Below, piece by piece: positions 42,660 through 55,045 of a stretch of DNA of 64,000 bases. The notes under the pieces are model-generated. The model did no database searches. It saw only the letters and a list, made by a program, of their open reading frames with translations, and had not been told where the DNA came from. This DNA comes from Paralvinella palmiformis (Eukaryota > Annelida > Polychaeta > Terebellida > Alvinellidae). The stretch lies in assembly GCA_025642065.1 (NCBI GenBank), contig JAODUP010000006.1, forward strand, positions 997,001-1,061,000, given 5' to 3'. Position 1 is the stretch's first letter; every line of letters begins with the position of its first letter. The translations under genes were made by a program, and so were the position numbers.

Positions 42660-43470
42660 TAGCATGCCACAGGTAGCCTACTGGTGGCAGAATCGGTGGC
42701 TAGCCACTGGTGGGCTGCTTGAATTTTGTCCAAAGAATCCAACATGCAGAAGTTAATTTTTGGCAAGATTGATCAAATTGTATTCCAAAACACCCAAATC
42801 AAAACCAATTTGAGCTAATAATACATTCATATCCAAATACTTAATTTCTCTATAACTGTTCTCTAATTTATCTACAACTCTCCAGGGATGTCACTGTCAC
42901 TCTGGTTTACTTACTTACGTTTACTTAGGTAGATACTGGATGTAGGTTGTTAGTCCTGTGTGTCCAGATCCTCATCCGATTTTGAGCAGAAATGTAGGAC
43001 TGTTTGATCATAATTGGCTTTGTGAAACAATCTCAGAGCTGCCTCATAATTAAAAATCAGATCCTGATCCCTCCAGTATTTATCTAGTCTCCCCTCAAAA
43101 GATTGTATACTAGGTCAGCCTCCACTACTTTATCAGGCAAGCTGTTCCAGGAACATGTTATCCTTTCCCTAAAGTAGTGTTCTCTCGGATGAGTCTTGTT
43201 ATGGTTTCTTGGCAGCTTATAGCTATGCCCTCTTGTTTGATAAAAACACTCTTCAGTTGTCACTACAGCTTGCATCACTTGCTTATCATATGCCCCAGAG
43301 TCCATCTTAAACATTGTTGCCTCTTATAGGCGTCTATATACACCAAAGTTGGTAGATTTAGATCTCTGTAACTCATTTGTAAGATTTTGCATCTCCAGCA
43401 CCACTGAAAATAAAAATAGTTATTTTTCAGCATTTTATTGAGATTATTGTGATTATCATATATCAGTATG
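42660..43470. repeat. Dispersed repeat R1, copy 2, with LINE insertion
   Basis: 42660-42904 and 43364-43470 together align with 245-645. The shared blocks TTAATTTTTGGCAAGATTGA, ATAACTGTTCTCTAATTTAT and AAGATTTTGCATCTCC appear in the same order, interrupted by a 460-bp insertion. Confidence 0.65.
42905..43363 (-). pseudogene. LINE 3'-end insertion inside R1
   Basis: Minus-strand translation: YDKQVMQAVVTTEECFYQTR, GHSYKLPRNHNK, REHYFRERITCSWNSLPDKV, then DQDLIFNYEAALRLF-like residues near 43030 and DEDLDTQD near 42970. This is the terminal coding part of a LINE. Flanking CTCTG occurs at 42900-42904 and 43364-43368. Confidence 0.65.
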
Positions 43471-43720
43471 ATATCATATTTGGTCATTTAAAATTGAGCA
43501 AGTTGATTGAGCAGGAGAAAAACCCTGATGACGTCATAGAGGTTCCCTCCCCGTACTCTATACTGTTAATTCATACGGATAAATTAATAGATTTAAAAAC
43601 CAAATAAAGTAATGACATCATATGACATTTTCTTACCCTTCCTTGCTTGTGTTTTGGGGAGAATCCCGAGCCTGTCGCTTAATCAGCACAGCCTCTATAT
43701 TGAAGTGGTTGAGACTCTCC

Positions 43721-44362
43721 GGTGTATGGACAGTTGCTCACCGGACTGTTGCTCACCTGGAAACTTGCTCACCAAGCAAATCAAATAGTGGACACTTTCT
43801 CACCAGTGAATTTTTAATAACACAAAAGTGAGCTTTTAATAAGAAAAAAGTGAACTTTTAATAAAAAAAATAAATGAAAACAAATAGAACACAAATAATG
43901 ATGCAACTACCAATCTGCTACTCCATGTCTAGCTAATTTTATTTTGTTCAACTTCAACAGAGTGGAGAAACATACATATATACGATAAAACAAACAAAAC
44001 AATATAAAATACGGCAATAATAGACAGTTAATATGACCTAGTTGAAAGTTTGACCCATAAATATTCATTTCGCATGGCTTAATACAGACATGGGGTCAAT
44101 TAAATTCAGGAATTACTTCTTTAAAAAATGTAATTGAAGTTTGCTACAAAAAATTAAATCAACATATTAATTTGCCATTTAATTTTTTAATTCAGAAATA
44201 TATTTCTTAGTATCCTGTATAATTATTGAGATGAATACTACCAAGTATTAGGGCATTAAAGTTCAGCATGATCAATATTATATAATTCTTATAACCAGTG
44301 GACCAATTGAAGGGTTGCATGTTGTGGGAAATTATCAGATCATCCCTTGTTATATAACTAAT

Positions 44363-44403
<41 letters not shown>

Positions 44404-44731
44404 ATTAAAACAAAATAAAACCCTTTGCCCTTTTAATTTTACATCTAATTCCTGGAAAAGCTTCAAAGTTAGTTTAACTCACTCTAGGGGGTTTATCTCA
44501 ACCTGGATTAAACCCGTATTTAACCCAGGGCGGGGGCATGTTAAATTACCTGTCAACCCTGCTGATTAATAGTTGAAATTAAATCATAATTATTTTAATG
44601 AGATTATTTTATTTTATTTGATTAATATAATGATATGCAGTTTTTTCTCATTCAAAATTCACTGGTGAGCAAATGCCCACTTTTTCATTTGCTTGGTGAG
44701 TAAGTATCTAAGTGAGCAAATGTCCTTCTCC
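43721..44731. mobile_element. 1-kb inverted-repeat element inserted in SINE2
   Basis: Ends are inverted repeats of about 75-90 bp. Left: GGACAGTTGCTCACC, CTTGCTCACCAAGCAAAT, TCTCACCAGTGAATTTT. Right, complemented: GGACATTTGCTCACT, CTTACTCACCAAGCAAAT, GCTCACCAGTGAATTTT. Removing 43721-44731 rejoins the SINE2 consensus almost exactly. No transposase ORF. Inside are a family B MITE end at 44095 and an (AT)n tract at about 44347-44398, so it has been hit again. Confidence 0.8.
44092..44200 (+). mobile_element. hAT MITE family B, fragment
   Basis: Begins CAGACATGGGGTCAATTAAA, the canonical family B terminus. Only the left end and some AT-rich interior are visible. Confidence 0.5.
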
Positions 44732-45079
44732 CCAACTACTCACAGGGGAGTAGTAAGGAAAGATGGAGCCGAAATACCCCGAGGCCGATCACTGCCAGAG
44801 TGTTTTACGTTCTCAGTGGGTCTTAAACGTCCCCTTCCTTTATTTTAATAATTCAGTTGAGACGGCAGCACCATTGTCATTGATTTAACGTGGCCAGCCA
44901 CCCACGATGTTGTGAGCCGAGAAATTAATCTCTGTAAAAGTTTCGACTTCTTGCTGGGATTGAACCTGTGACCCTTGGCACCAAGTGCCGGGTGTTTAAC
45001 CGCTAGGGCCTAGGCCGCCGGAACTCACTGTTTCTTTTTCTTACCCATTTTATTCATTTATAAGTGTTGAGAAATTCCA

Positions 45080-45087
45080 TGACGTCA
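45080..45087. promoter_or_regulatory. Candidate CRE upstream of POMK
   Basis: Perfect TGACGTCA about 1.37 kb upstream of the POMK start codon, in a locally more GC-rich stretch (45060-45190). POMK needs a 5' UTR exon upstream of 46431, so a promoter near here is possible but unproven. Confidence 0.25.
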
Positions 45088-45821
45088 TAAGCGAGTTTCG
45101 GGCGTTTCCCGATGTTTGTAGTTAAGCTAGCCACAGGGATGAGTCTGGGATGCAGACCGTATACCCGAGATTTCTAGTGCTTTTCGCGTAGAATTTCGTA
45201 TTTATTAGAGATAATAAATAATATTTAACGGTAGAGTAATAATAAGAGTGAATAATTAAATGTTGTTTAACAGATTATCCCATTCGTTCGTAGAGGAACT
45301 TTCGGTACTTTGAATTTATTGCCCTATTATTGGTCGTATCGCCCAAAACATTTTGTTTTATTTAATTTCTGTTGGTTGTAGTTAGAAGGCACAAGTCATA
45401 TATTTTTTTCAAGTACGTTAACGGGAACATTATAGACTACATTTGATATAGTAGTAAGCCTACAGTAAATGTGGATCAATCAATGTTAATGTATTTTCCA
45501 TTTTGACAGGTCTACTGCTGTAGTAGTGTAGACTGTAGTACTGGGTTGCCTGTTAAGTTAAAACGGTTTAGAAGTACAACACAGGATAACACGGCTAGTT
45601 CTCAGTATGCAAACTTCTCTGGTAGTGTAGTAGATAATGCCATGTAGGCTGCTAAGTCAGGATTTGAATATTTGTGCTACACAAATATTCACTATGAGCT
45701 GTTGTTTCTTTGTACAACTGATCTGAAATTAAAAATAACCAATTACATTACATTTAAACACAACATATGATACATTAATAACACAGTTGATTTGTTCCCT
45801 CCCCCCTCCGAAAGTATAGTG

Positions 45822-46090
45822 GTTAGAGCATCGTGCTGCAAACTTCTAGCTTGACCAGGGTTCAAATTCCAGTCATAACTTTGCTTATATGGAATGTTTA
45901 ATCAGAACATCATTCAGTCTATAGCACAGCTGATATCACACTACCTAGCTTACAGACATTCAGTTCCACAGTTCAACTCCTAATATTACCCCTATCAGTG
46001 GGATGTTTCATTTGATCATCTTTCATTTCCTTAATTCTATGGTCTCTCCTCTTGGCCACATATTTGAAGCCTGACTAAGCTACGGATAAA
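45822..46090 (+). mobile_element. tRNA-derived SINE3 copy
   Basis: A box in TAGTGGTTAGAGCATCGTGC and B box in AGGGTTCAAATTCC at tRNA spacing, followed by a body ending GCCTGACTAAGCTACGGATA and ACACACAC. Related B-box pieces are at 13965-14125 (minus) and 38430. Confidence 0.55.
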
Positions 46091-46452
46091 CACACACAAG
46101 TACAAACATTTTCCAATTACATTTATATAATGTATCCGTCATATATCAGAGAGATATACGAATGATATAGGATGCTATGGAAATATTGTATATTATAATA
46201 AATGCTAGATTTTTATTAATTTAGAACTGAGGGAGATAAGTTGTACCCAACTTGGTTCAACTTGATGTATACCAATAATAGCTGTGCCATAAACGTAATT
46301 TTGATGATCCATTAACTACAGATACATATCTTATAGATTACTAATTGTTGTCTATTTTTTAAGAATAAAATCTAATGTTGTTGCATTGAATATGATTCTA
46401 CATAAATTAATTCTGATACTTTTTCTTTAGGAAGACGAACAGTCGCTAAAAC

Positions 46453-47688
46453 ATGACTATCCTCGAGGAAGCAGCGCAGACATCCATCACCAAGATACTT
46501 ATCTATCTATGTTTGCCACTGACTGTTGCAGTAGTATTCTGGTACATGATTGGGTTTAGTGAGGATAATTCTATTTGCCACAAAAATTATGATGATGGCG
46601 GAAAAGTTGTCTGTCATCCAGCTTGCCCATCTAGACATTTCTGTATTCCTGGGATGACAGAATGTCGACCATGGTTAGCATGCCAAGATTTTCAGTCTGT
46701 TCACTTCAGAGTGGGAAAACTGATTGCAAAGAGTGCAGTTAAAATGGTTTGTTGCAGTGAAGTAAATTATTCAGTTTATTTAAAGAATACGTTGATTACC
46801 GTAAAGAGATCTTTATATTAATGGTTTTTCTCATAATTAACTTCTGACAAATGAAAAGGAAACAGTATTTTTTATCATGTTACATCTATTTACAATCAAG
46901 ATCTTAGTTTTCCCGTTCTTTATAGATTATTATTGCATTCATTCTGTGTACAGGTATATCAAGCTGAATGGAAAGGACACACCATTGTGCTTATTTCCTT
47001 GGCGAATTCAGAATACAGAAAAGATTTTTTGCATGGATTAGATATGTTGACAGCTTTCCAGGGATCTCAGTATGTTACCCAGCTACTTGGATCTTGTGAT
47101 GACAGTTATGTCACAGAGTATCACAGATTGGGCAGTGTCAAGAACGTGAACAGAATTCTACAAATGTCACAGTACAAAGAACTAAATAATATTCAAGGTA
47201 GACTGGGCCTCTGCATAAATTATGCAGCCATCATAAACTATTTTCACACTAGTCCACGTGGTACAAGAGTGATGTGTGATTCTAATTACCTCGAAAAAAC
47301 TCTGTCTCAGTATCTGCTACACGATGATCTCTCCATCGTGGCTAATGATCTTGATGCATTACCAAAGATAGATCGATCAACAGGACTCCTTATCAGATGT
47401 GGACATCGACAGATTTATGGTGATTTTCCCGCTCCCGAACAGCGTTGGCCATACAATGACCACAACTTCACCGATCTGGAGATGCCACCATATGATGAAA
47501 AAACCGACATCTGGAAAATACCTGATGTCTGTAGTTTCTTTCTTGATGATGTACCTGGAAGTGATGGCGTGCGTTTTCATTTATTTAAAATACACAGGCA
47601 ATGTAAAGAACATTCACCTGACTTACGACCCACAGCTAAAGAGGTCTTAGAAACATACAGAGAAGTACACCGGAAGTTGGTATCATGA
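46453..47688 (+). CDS. POMK: Protein O-mannose kinase (POMK/SGK196), 2 coding exons
   Basis: Type II membrane kinase of the ER that phosphorylates C6 of O-mannose in the core M3 glycan of alpha-dystroglycan, needed for laminin-binding matriglycan. Exons 46453-46746 and 46954-47688 join in phase 0 (SAVKM to VYQAEW) to give 342 aa; human POMK has 350. Residues about 13-35 are a membrane anchor (YLCLPLTVAVVFWYMIGF). Then follow Cys-rich CPSRHFCIPGMTECRPWLAC, the kinase start GKLIAKSAVKM, DFLHGLDMLTAFQG, TEYHRLGS, the catalytic-loop block GTRVMCDSN (Asp about 207), the metal-binding ANDLDALP (about 230) and DEKTDIWKIPD. An acceptor TTTCTTTAG lies 22 bp before the ATG, so at least one 5' UTR exon is upstream. 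Both splice sites and the frame are clean; this appears to be an intact gene. Confidence 0.95.
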
Positions 47689-48067
47689 CACTGATAATTG
47701 ATTATAGTTGAATCAATATTTTCCTACATAATTAATAACCGTAATTTGGTGTGTTAGTATTTAAGTGTTTTGTGATTATGCTAACTTCTTAATTGTCATC
47801 ACTTTTCATCACATTGTTTTGTGGCTAGATTCTGTGGTCTCAAACGTCAACCTATATAATATCATTTTAATAACTGTATATTTTGCAGCCACACAGCCAA
47901 TGTTAATGGATCAGATTCATCCATAGTACATGAACGTGCAATGGGTTCATCATTATCTAATGAAACAGCTGATAGTGGACATGTCATTTTAGAGTTCATT
48001 TCTTGGAACAAAAGAACATCACTAAAAATTATGGCATGTTTGTGACATTGGAATTTTAAGTAGCAGG

Positions 48068-48309
48068 TAGACATGGGGTCAATTCAATTCTGGAATTGAT
48101 GGGTAATTCCAATTCCAGAATTGCTTATTTAAAAAAAATGGAATTGGAATTGATCAATTTGCTACAAAAAAATTATTTTTTAATTCAGAATTATTTCTAC
48201 TCAGAGTACCTATTCATGATAAAAAGTAGTGGGTGAAAAAGGGAATTAATAAATTTGGAATTGATAAATTTTATTTGGAATTGACCAAATGGAATCGACT
48301 CCGTATCTG
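48068..48309. mobile_element. hAT MITE family B, complete copy in POMK 3' flank
   Basis: Ends TAGACATGGGGTC and, complemented, CAGATACGGAGTC. The interior is AATTCCAATTCC-type repeats plus the GAGTACCTATTCATG core. Perfect 8-bp target duplications GTAGCAGG at 48060-48067 and 48310-48317, the hallmark of hAT elements. It lies between the POMK stop and the likely poly(A) signal, so it may be transcribed in the 3' UTR. Confidence 0.85.
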
Positions 48310-48401
48310 GTAGCAGGATGGGACCTCGTCATCAGCTCTAACAAGTAACTGTATCGCTTATTGGCTCCTGATCAAAAGAATCACTTTAAATAATTTGTGT
48401 G

Positions 48402-48407
48402 AATAAA
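48402..48407 (+). terminator. Candidate poly(A) signal of POMK
   Basis: AATAAA about 715 bp after the stop codon. No earlier plus-strand AATAAA was noticed after the stop. Confidence 0.4.
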
Positions 48408-48409
48408 AA

Positions 48410-49900
48410 AATAATGTATCTGGTACTAGTTTTCACTATGTTTATACCATATCACATTATCATCTTGTACTGTAAAAATTCATTTCTTGTTTATAACATT
48501 ACTAGTCATCAACTGGTCTCAGTGGCGACCTTTAGAGACTTTTGTGTTTTTAAACCACTGTAGTATTTTCTCGTATATAGTTTACATTGAAGTTTGTAAA
48601 ATAGTTCTTATTCATCATATTAGTAATTGTTCTATGGATTTTACATTTTTGGGCTCACTCAGGTGATATTTCTAATCCCTGAAGAGTTTACTGTACCTAG
48701 CTATCAATTATACATACATAATCAACCAGTAAATAATATGATAGTGGCTAGATTTGAACCAAGGAACTTCCACTTTCTAGCCACCATGACTTGGTTTTGT
48801 GCATATTATTGTAATATATTTGTATTTGAGATTCATATTGGTTTTTTAAATATTAATCGTGTATTACTATTTACAAACATCACTCAATCCTAGTCACATG
48901 CACCTCTGTAGTCATGGCCAATGAGAACGTTTTAATGTTATATCATTTCTTTATTTTATTTGTTTATAGCTGATGTATGATATTGTGGTCTGTTAGCATG
49001 TGGAGCTGCCCAATACCTCGGACTTCAGATTTCTGTTGGGGTTACCTCACCTTTAGTCCATATTAGTGTAGCCTCTACTCATTGATCAGTCCAGGTTGCA
49101 TGTCCCTAACAGAAGCCAAAACTCCTGCTGGCACAGCTCTCTGGATCACTGAGCCATACTAGCCCCTTCACCACATCAAGGAATTGACTATGTGAGAGTT
49201 CTCTCACTATTAGTGTCATTACTTTATATAAATAAAGCCTTATTTACTAGTTTATTGTCTTAATAAATATAATGCACAAAATAAACTGCAAATACAATTA
49301 GTAAGGCAATACAATCAAATTGTAACCGACACTAGTTTCCTTACGACTTTCACTGATCTACAACTCGTACAAAGTTTTATTTAGAAAGCAATCATTTCTA
49401 TTCAAATTGTACATCATGCATTTTCTTAAAAGAACTACTATGTATTGTTATCGCCACACATAAAATGTTATTATGAAAACATACAGATACATAAACAAAT
49501 ATAATTTGTGATATTTTACAAAGGCAAGTGGACAGCTCTAATTAGTATCTATTTACTACTTAGATGTTAGATACAAAATACGGCATTAAAAATATATAGT
49601 GCAAATTGTGGTTAAATTAATTAATACAAAGTTAATATGCAGAATTTTCCTAAAATCAGTTTGTCAAGAATTTGGTTACACTTAAAATAATAATCTGTGA
49701 GACTTCTTTTGTTTACAATGAAAACAGTTCATTTTACTGTAATGTTTTTACAATAATCAACCAAATTATTTGTCTATGATAGTTCACTTAATAACGTGAC
49801 TAACCCATTAACATGTTCTTGTAATTACTCATTAATTATTGACCAGATGAAAGAACACTATGTTCACACACATTTTCACTTGTTTATGATACTAAAGATT
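48410..49900. other. Intergenic between POMK and MAD2L1
   Basis: AT-rich. A B-box-like GGTTCAAATCTAGCC on the minus strand near 48747-48763 may be a SINE remnant. Convergent 3' ends are expected here. An AATAAA on the minus strand near 49377-49382 could serve MAD2L1. Confidence 0.35.
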
Positions 49901-49912
49901 AAATTACCGCCA

Positions 49913-52900
49913 CTACAACGGATTGATCTTGTACGAGACCATGCTGTCAACTTTGTGTATAGTTGTTGAAAATGATCTGAATTTCACCTCTCCAGAGTTT
50001 GATATGATTGCTGGTCCTGTTTCTCCCCATGTCTCAGGAACTAGCAATTCCTTATCCGTGTAGACCATGATTTCAAAAGCGCCTGTAGTAGAGTAAACAA
50101 AAATGTACGGCTTTTGAAAGAATCTGAAGGAACATGTATATGATGGAAAAGTCTGGAAGAAGCTAAATGATAACTTAAGTAAAATTTGGCAACATAACTT
50201 TTAGGCAACTTATCACTGTTCGGTATTTAATGTACTTCCATAAATTGAAGGAATAAAAACAAGATTCACACACATACAACACACAGAGTGATACACGTAT
50301 ACTACACACACAGTGATACACATATACTACACACAGAGTGATACACATATACTACACAGAGTGATACACATATACTATATACACAGAGTAATACACATAT
50401 ACTACACACAGAGTGATACACATATACTACACACAGAGTGATACACATACTACACACAGAGTGATACACATATACTACACACAGAGTTATACATATATAC
50501 TACACACAGAGCGATACACATACTATATACACAGAGTGATATACATACTATATACACAGAGTGATACACATACTACACACAGAGTCATACACATATACTA
50601 TATACACAAAAACAAGCTAAAATGAGAGCTGGAACATCTACTTTGGACAGAGTGATACACATATACTACACACAGAGTGATACACATATACTACACACAG
50701 AGTGATACACATACTATATACACAGAGTGATACACATACTACACACAGAGTAATACACATATACTATATACACAAAAACAAGCTAAAATGAGAGCTAGAA
50801 CATCTACTTTGGACATGACATATAAGAGATGCACAGATTATTAGAATCAACTGATTTATTCACATCTATTCCTATTTGATTTCACCGATAAATTAAAACA
50901 GACAAACTGGAATAATACAGATATCTTATAGTGGTTTAGTGTGCAAAACCTGGAACTGGTGAAAATATTAATAACGTAGATTTAGAATTTTACTGATGTG
51001 TGGCATTCATATTGCACATTTGTGGATCATCTCTTAAGTGTACTTACAGGAACATTCTATCAGTGGGAGAAAAGTAACAGAAGCAGTTATTTGTCTAATG
51101 ACTGCTTGTATTTCCTTGTTAATGGCTTGCTCGGATTTCTGCTTTGGTTCACTAAATATAAAACGAAAGAAAGATTGATGAATCGGTCATACAGCACATA
51201 GAAACTTGTAATATATCATTAATTATTCAAGTTACCTTGACTAAACAGTTTTTATATGAATTGCAATTTGCATCAAACCCTCATTTATCAATAATGCTAA
51301 ATAGATAAGGGGTTATCTCAGAACATTGATGTCAGATATCAGACAAGATTACTTTCATTTGGGGGTCAGAGACGGTTTCATCTCTTGTTGGACATTGATT
51401 TTTTCGCTTCAGCCATTCGAAAATTGTCGTCAGCCATCTCTAAAACGTCACAGTTGCAACCACAAACAAAGCATCAGGTGGCAACATCTGTGGACTGTAC
51501 TTCATGACATACTACCAACTCAAGAAGCATAAGGATGAATCAGGCCACAAACGCCAAACGAAGTGAATTTACATGTGGGTAAATAGACATATTGTTTATA
51601 TCTGTCTGTGTGCATGTGTTTACCATATATACTTGCATATAAGGAAATATTTTGGGTAGCTAAAAGGGTGTTCTCAGAAGCAACTCGACTTATATGCACG
51701 TCATATTTCCTTCCAGCTGAAGGAAAGATGTTTTGGCCATCCTTGCCAACACTATAGGATTCAACTCAATAGGAGTCACAGAGTCAGAATAAAATCATCA
51801 CATCGCTGCCTACTAATCCATTATTATTCAATAAATAATAATTAATTTTCACCAAACTTTTATTTGGATCTCACAAACATGCCAGGTTTTATATAATAAT
51901 ACTTGATAGCCATGCGCTGTTACCTACCAGTACCTCCAGATGTGCTGTGAAATAATGAATTAACAACACCTACCAATTGAATTTACAATCAGGCATGTTT
52001 GTGTGAGTGATAGTTGGAACAAAATCGCCACATCTCTGCCAAACTGTTATTTGGATCTCACGTAATAATACTTGATAGTCAGGCACTGTTAACTACCGAT
52101 ACTTTCAGATGATTAGCGATAATATAGAAATCACTGTTCACATTGCAAACATTGCTCCCTACTTGCCCTGAAACAAGTAATTAATAACGCTTGCCAGTTG
52201 AAGTTACAATCAGGCGTGTTTGATGTGACAAGTTTTTTATTAGTTAAATATAACATCAAAGTGAAATCCGTGTGTGTGTGTGTGTGTGTGTCGCTGAAGA
52301 AATTGATACTGCAATATTTACGATGCACTTGCTGACACCATGAGTTTGAAACTGAGTCAGTTTGTTCATGAATGATGACAATGATTTGGATATTGAGGGA
52401 TTTAAAGCCAATAATTAACCTCAATTTATACGGTGAGCATATGCCAGAGGAAAGAATTACAGGGTCAAAAGTTTACCTTGACTTATCTGCCGGGTCAACT
52501 TATACGTGAGTATATACGGTAATGCAATTGTTATCCTTTTTAATCCCACAATTATTCATGTTATTGAATATGTATGAAGTAGATCTATTGTTTTGATGAT
52601 TTCTGATGTATTGAATAAATAATTATTCAAATTTAATGAATACAAGAAAATGATTGAGTGTGAATCTGTGTTGATCGGTTTTGCCAACTTTCATCTGAGG
52701 CCAGATGAAAGTAATTTCATCTGTGGTTTGACATTGGTGTTCTGATATGACCCATAACATAATTATATTTACACACACACACACACACAGAGTCTGGCTT
52801 CATTATAACACAGTTCAGTATACTGTGGAAATAAGTGAAAAAGGTGCTTGGATTCCAATTATTTGGACTCAAAATATGATATTTTCTGCAGCAAATATTC

Positions 52901-53269
52901 CATAGCATAGGCTTTTTACCATTTATACAAATTCAAACAAAGCCTTAATATTGTATTTGTGATAACCCAAATATTACCAGCAGCAATTAATTTACCCAGT
53001 GTGTCAGGTAGTTGATCTAAGTTAGAGCAGTAAATGTTGGAACTTGATGGCACATAAGAGCAAACACACATTCATGTAAACAGTTTCATCTCTTCAAGTA
53101 GCAGTGATAACCTAATATTACAGTGGTTAATAGTAATAACCACCATCATTACATGTGGTTCCACCCATAACATAATTATAATTACTAGTATCTCAATTCT
53201 CAACAATTATTTGTATTTTATATATTAGAAATGTCTAGAGCAAATATTTCAATTAAAAAAAAAACATTA

Positions 53270-53301
<32 letters not shown>

Positions 53302-54565
53302 CTGTCCTCAATAGGCAATAGCCAGGGATCTGTACCCAAAACTTCACCAACAATCATTATAAAACCAAAATTCTAATGCCATACTGAATGTCCAACACAA
53401 TGATCAATCTCAAGCAATAAGGTGAAAGAAAAGAATATCTTATTCAAAGAGAAGTTGGATGTGATCACAAGAGTAATAATAATAACACAGCAACTTATTG
53501 TAGCGCCACAAATCCTAATGCCTAGTTCAAGGGCCCTTGAGTTTGGTGAATCACAAGCCAATGTGTCTCATGATAAAGTTCCACATTCCCCCCCTGCCCC
53601 ACAAAGACTGGGAGTGTATATTTTATTTATACAAAGTTCGTCTCATAACATGGTCATAGAAACTTGCATTAGTTAGGCAACATGATAGCATCTGCATTAG
53701 TGGTATTATTGCAATTCATCATTCTGTTTGGATTAAAATGATTGTATTGTGTTAAGAATATAACAAATTATTGACTGACTTCCTTAAGTGTGTAAAGTTA
53801 TAGTTATCATCATGTTCTCAAATGGAGAAAATATGCGAGGAAATTCCCCTACAAAAAGTCATCCCACTTCCACCACTAATGTATACATTCTTATAACACT
53901 GTTCATGTCCAAGGATCCCAAACACCAAATTCTAAGAGCCAGATTGCATGTATGTATGTATGTAGACACACACAAGGTCCAACCAAATGCTGAAACGTTC
54001 TAAACAAAACTGGTCAGTGGACAATTTTCTGACAAATCACTAACCTGGACTCGGTCACAGTTTTGTCACACTCCAAGTCAAACTGCCATCGTTCAATTAC
54101 ATCGCCAGTGTCTATACTTCTTATCACAATAACAAGTTTCTGGATCGTCTTCTGCAAAAGCCAGTCTATAAAGAGATACAAAAATGGGTTTTTATATATA
54201 TATATTTGTGTGTGTGTGTGTGTGTAGAGGAAATTATCAACAAAGAAATATAACAAAATCATACCTAATATTAAGCAATATTTAATGTCAGATGTTCATT
54301 AACCTTATTGCATAGAAATCAGTGTTTGAAACTGTTAACTGTTTAGTTCTGCTAATTTAACAGTAAATATAATAAGAGTGTTTGATGCTTCAAGTAACAC
54401 AGGATACTCATCTCATACCTTTGATGTGATTCATGACATCGTCAAGGTATGTCTTCAGCTCACTGTTCGTCGTCACCAAAAGTGTAAGTCCATACTTCTG
54501 CACCATTTCAAAAGTCTCAGGAGGATAAATACCTCGCTGATACAGGATGCTGTTGATGCTGTACA
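49913..54565 (-). CDS. MAD2L1: MAD2-like spindle checkpoint protein, exons 2-5 (first exon not in window)
   Basis: HORMA-domain protein that, bound to MAD1 and CDC20, forms the mitotic checkpoint complex inhibiting APC/C at unattached kinetochores. Minus-strand exons: 54565-54419, 54165-54045, 51151-51048, 50082-49913. All phases agree. They encode 180 residues after a shared first codon; adding the usual 24-25 N-terminal residues gives the 205 aa of human MAD2. Blocks: YSINSILYQRGIYPPETFEM, VQKYGLTLLVTT, IERWQFDLECDKT, VIRQITASVTFLPLIECSC, then the safety-belt region VYTDKELLVPETWGETGPAI and FSTTIHKVDSMVSYKI. Exon 2 begins with two bases of a split codon, so exon 1 must end in phase 1, as in vertebrates. 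I could not find it up to 64000; intron 1 would exceed 9.4 kb and is full of transposons. No stops or frameshifts in the four exons, so the gene is probably live. Confidence 0.93.
50275..50815. repeat. Minisatellite in MAD2L1 intron 4 with higher-order unit
   Basis: About 20 imperfect units around CACAGAGTGATACACATATA CTACA. A larger cassette containing CAAAAACAAGCTAAAATGAG and GAACATCTACTTTGGACA occurs twice (about 50605-50650 and 50772-50817), so part of the array was duplicated as a block. Confidence 0.9.
51624..52520 (+). mobile_element. DNA element C, copy 2, with inverted ends
   Basis: Left end ACCATATATACTTGCATATAAGG; right end complemented ACCGTATATACTCACGTATAAG. The interior aligns with 5400-4860 in opposite orientation. 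No transposase ORF. It contains a (TG)n tract at about 52268-52292. Lies in MAD2L1 intron 3. Confidence 0.7.
52521..54044. other. MAD2L1 intron 3, no gene seen
   Basis: A short perfect hairpin (ACTTTCATCTG, 4-nt loop, complement) is at 52687-52712. (AC)n tracts lie at about 52771-52790 and 53271-53301. Nothing else recognised. Confidence 0.4.
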
Positions 54566-55045
54566 CTTGATAAAAATAAAACAAGGTGACTTTTAAGAGA
54601 ATATTTATGTAACCGATGCAGCACATCATCATATTTGTTACTTGGTATCACAATGTGGTATATACCACCAGTAAGACTTATAGCCAGATCTATCAAAACT
54701 GATATTTGCACAAGTGATTGAGAAGCTTATTTAGCCTGGGTGCTGCTCACACAAGAGACTTACGACTAGGTGGATGATTCTTTAGGGAAACATCCTACAA
54801 TCTCCGGTACCTTGATTCAATCCAAACTCACACTTGGAGGTTTACAGTGTGGTGCTTTAATCCAGGTACAACTGGAGAGCCCATGTTTTGTGATAATGTT
54901 TATACAGATGGTAGGTAAACAGAACTTCCAGGGATAATGACATGAAGAGATAAAAATTCTTTCAAATATAGCCGAGCTCAGTTTTGAATCAAGGCTGTAG
55001 AGATTTCTAGGCAATCATGCTACAAGAAAAAAACATGGAGACAAC

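Larger units (their letters stand above)
43639..45035 (-). mobile_element. SINE2, split copy with 11-bp target duplication
   Basis: The SINE2 sequence occupies 43639-43720 and 44732-45035. The tRNA-like head (GGTTAAACACCCGGCACTTG on the minus strand) is at the high end. Perfect duplications TTTTCTTACCC lie at 43628-43638 and 45036-45046. The interior is a separate inverted-repeat element (43721-44731). Confidence 0.88.

Noticed and set aside
46933..46953. POMK exon 2 start upstream of 46954
   Set aside because: These bases are the polypyrimidine tract and acceptor of the intron; protein alignment resumes exactly at 46954.
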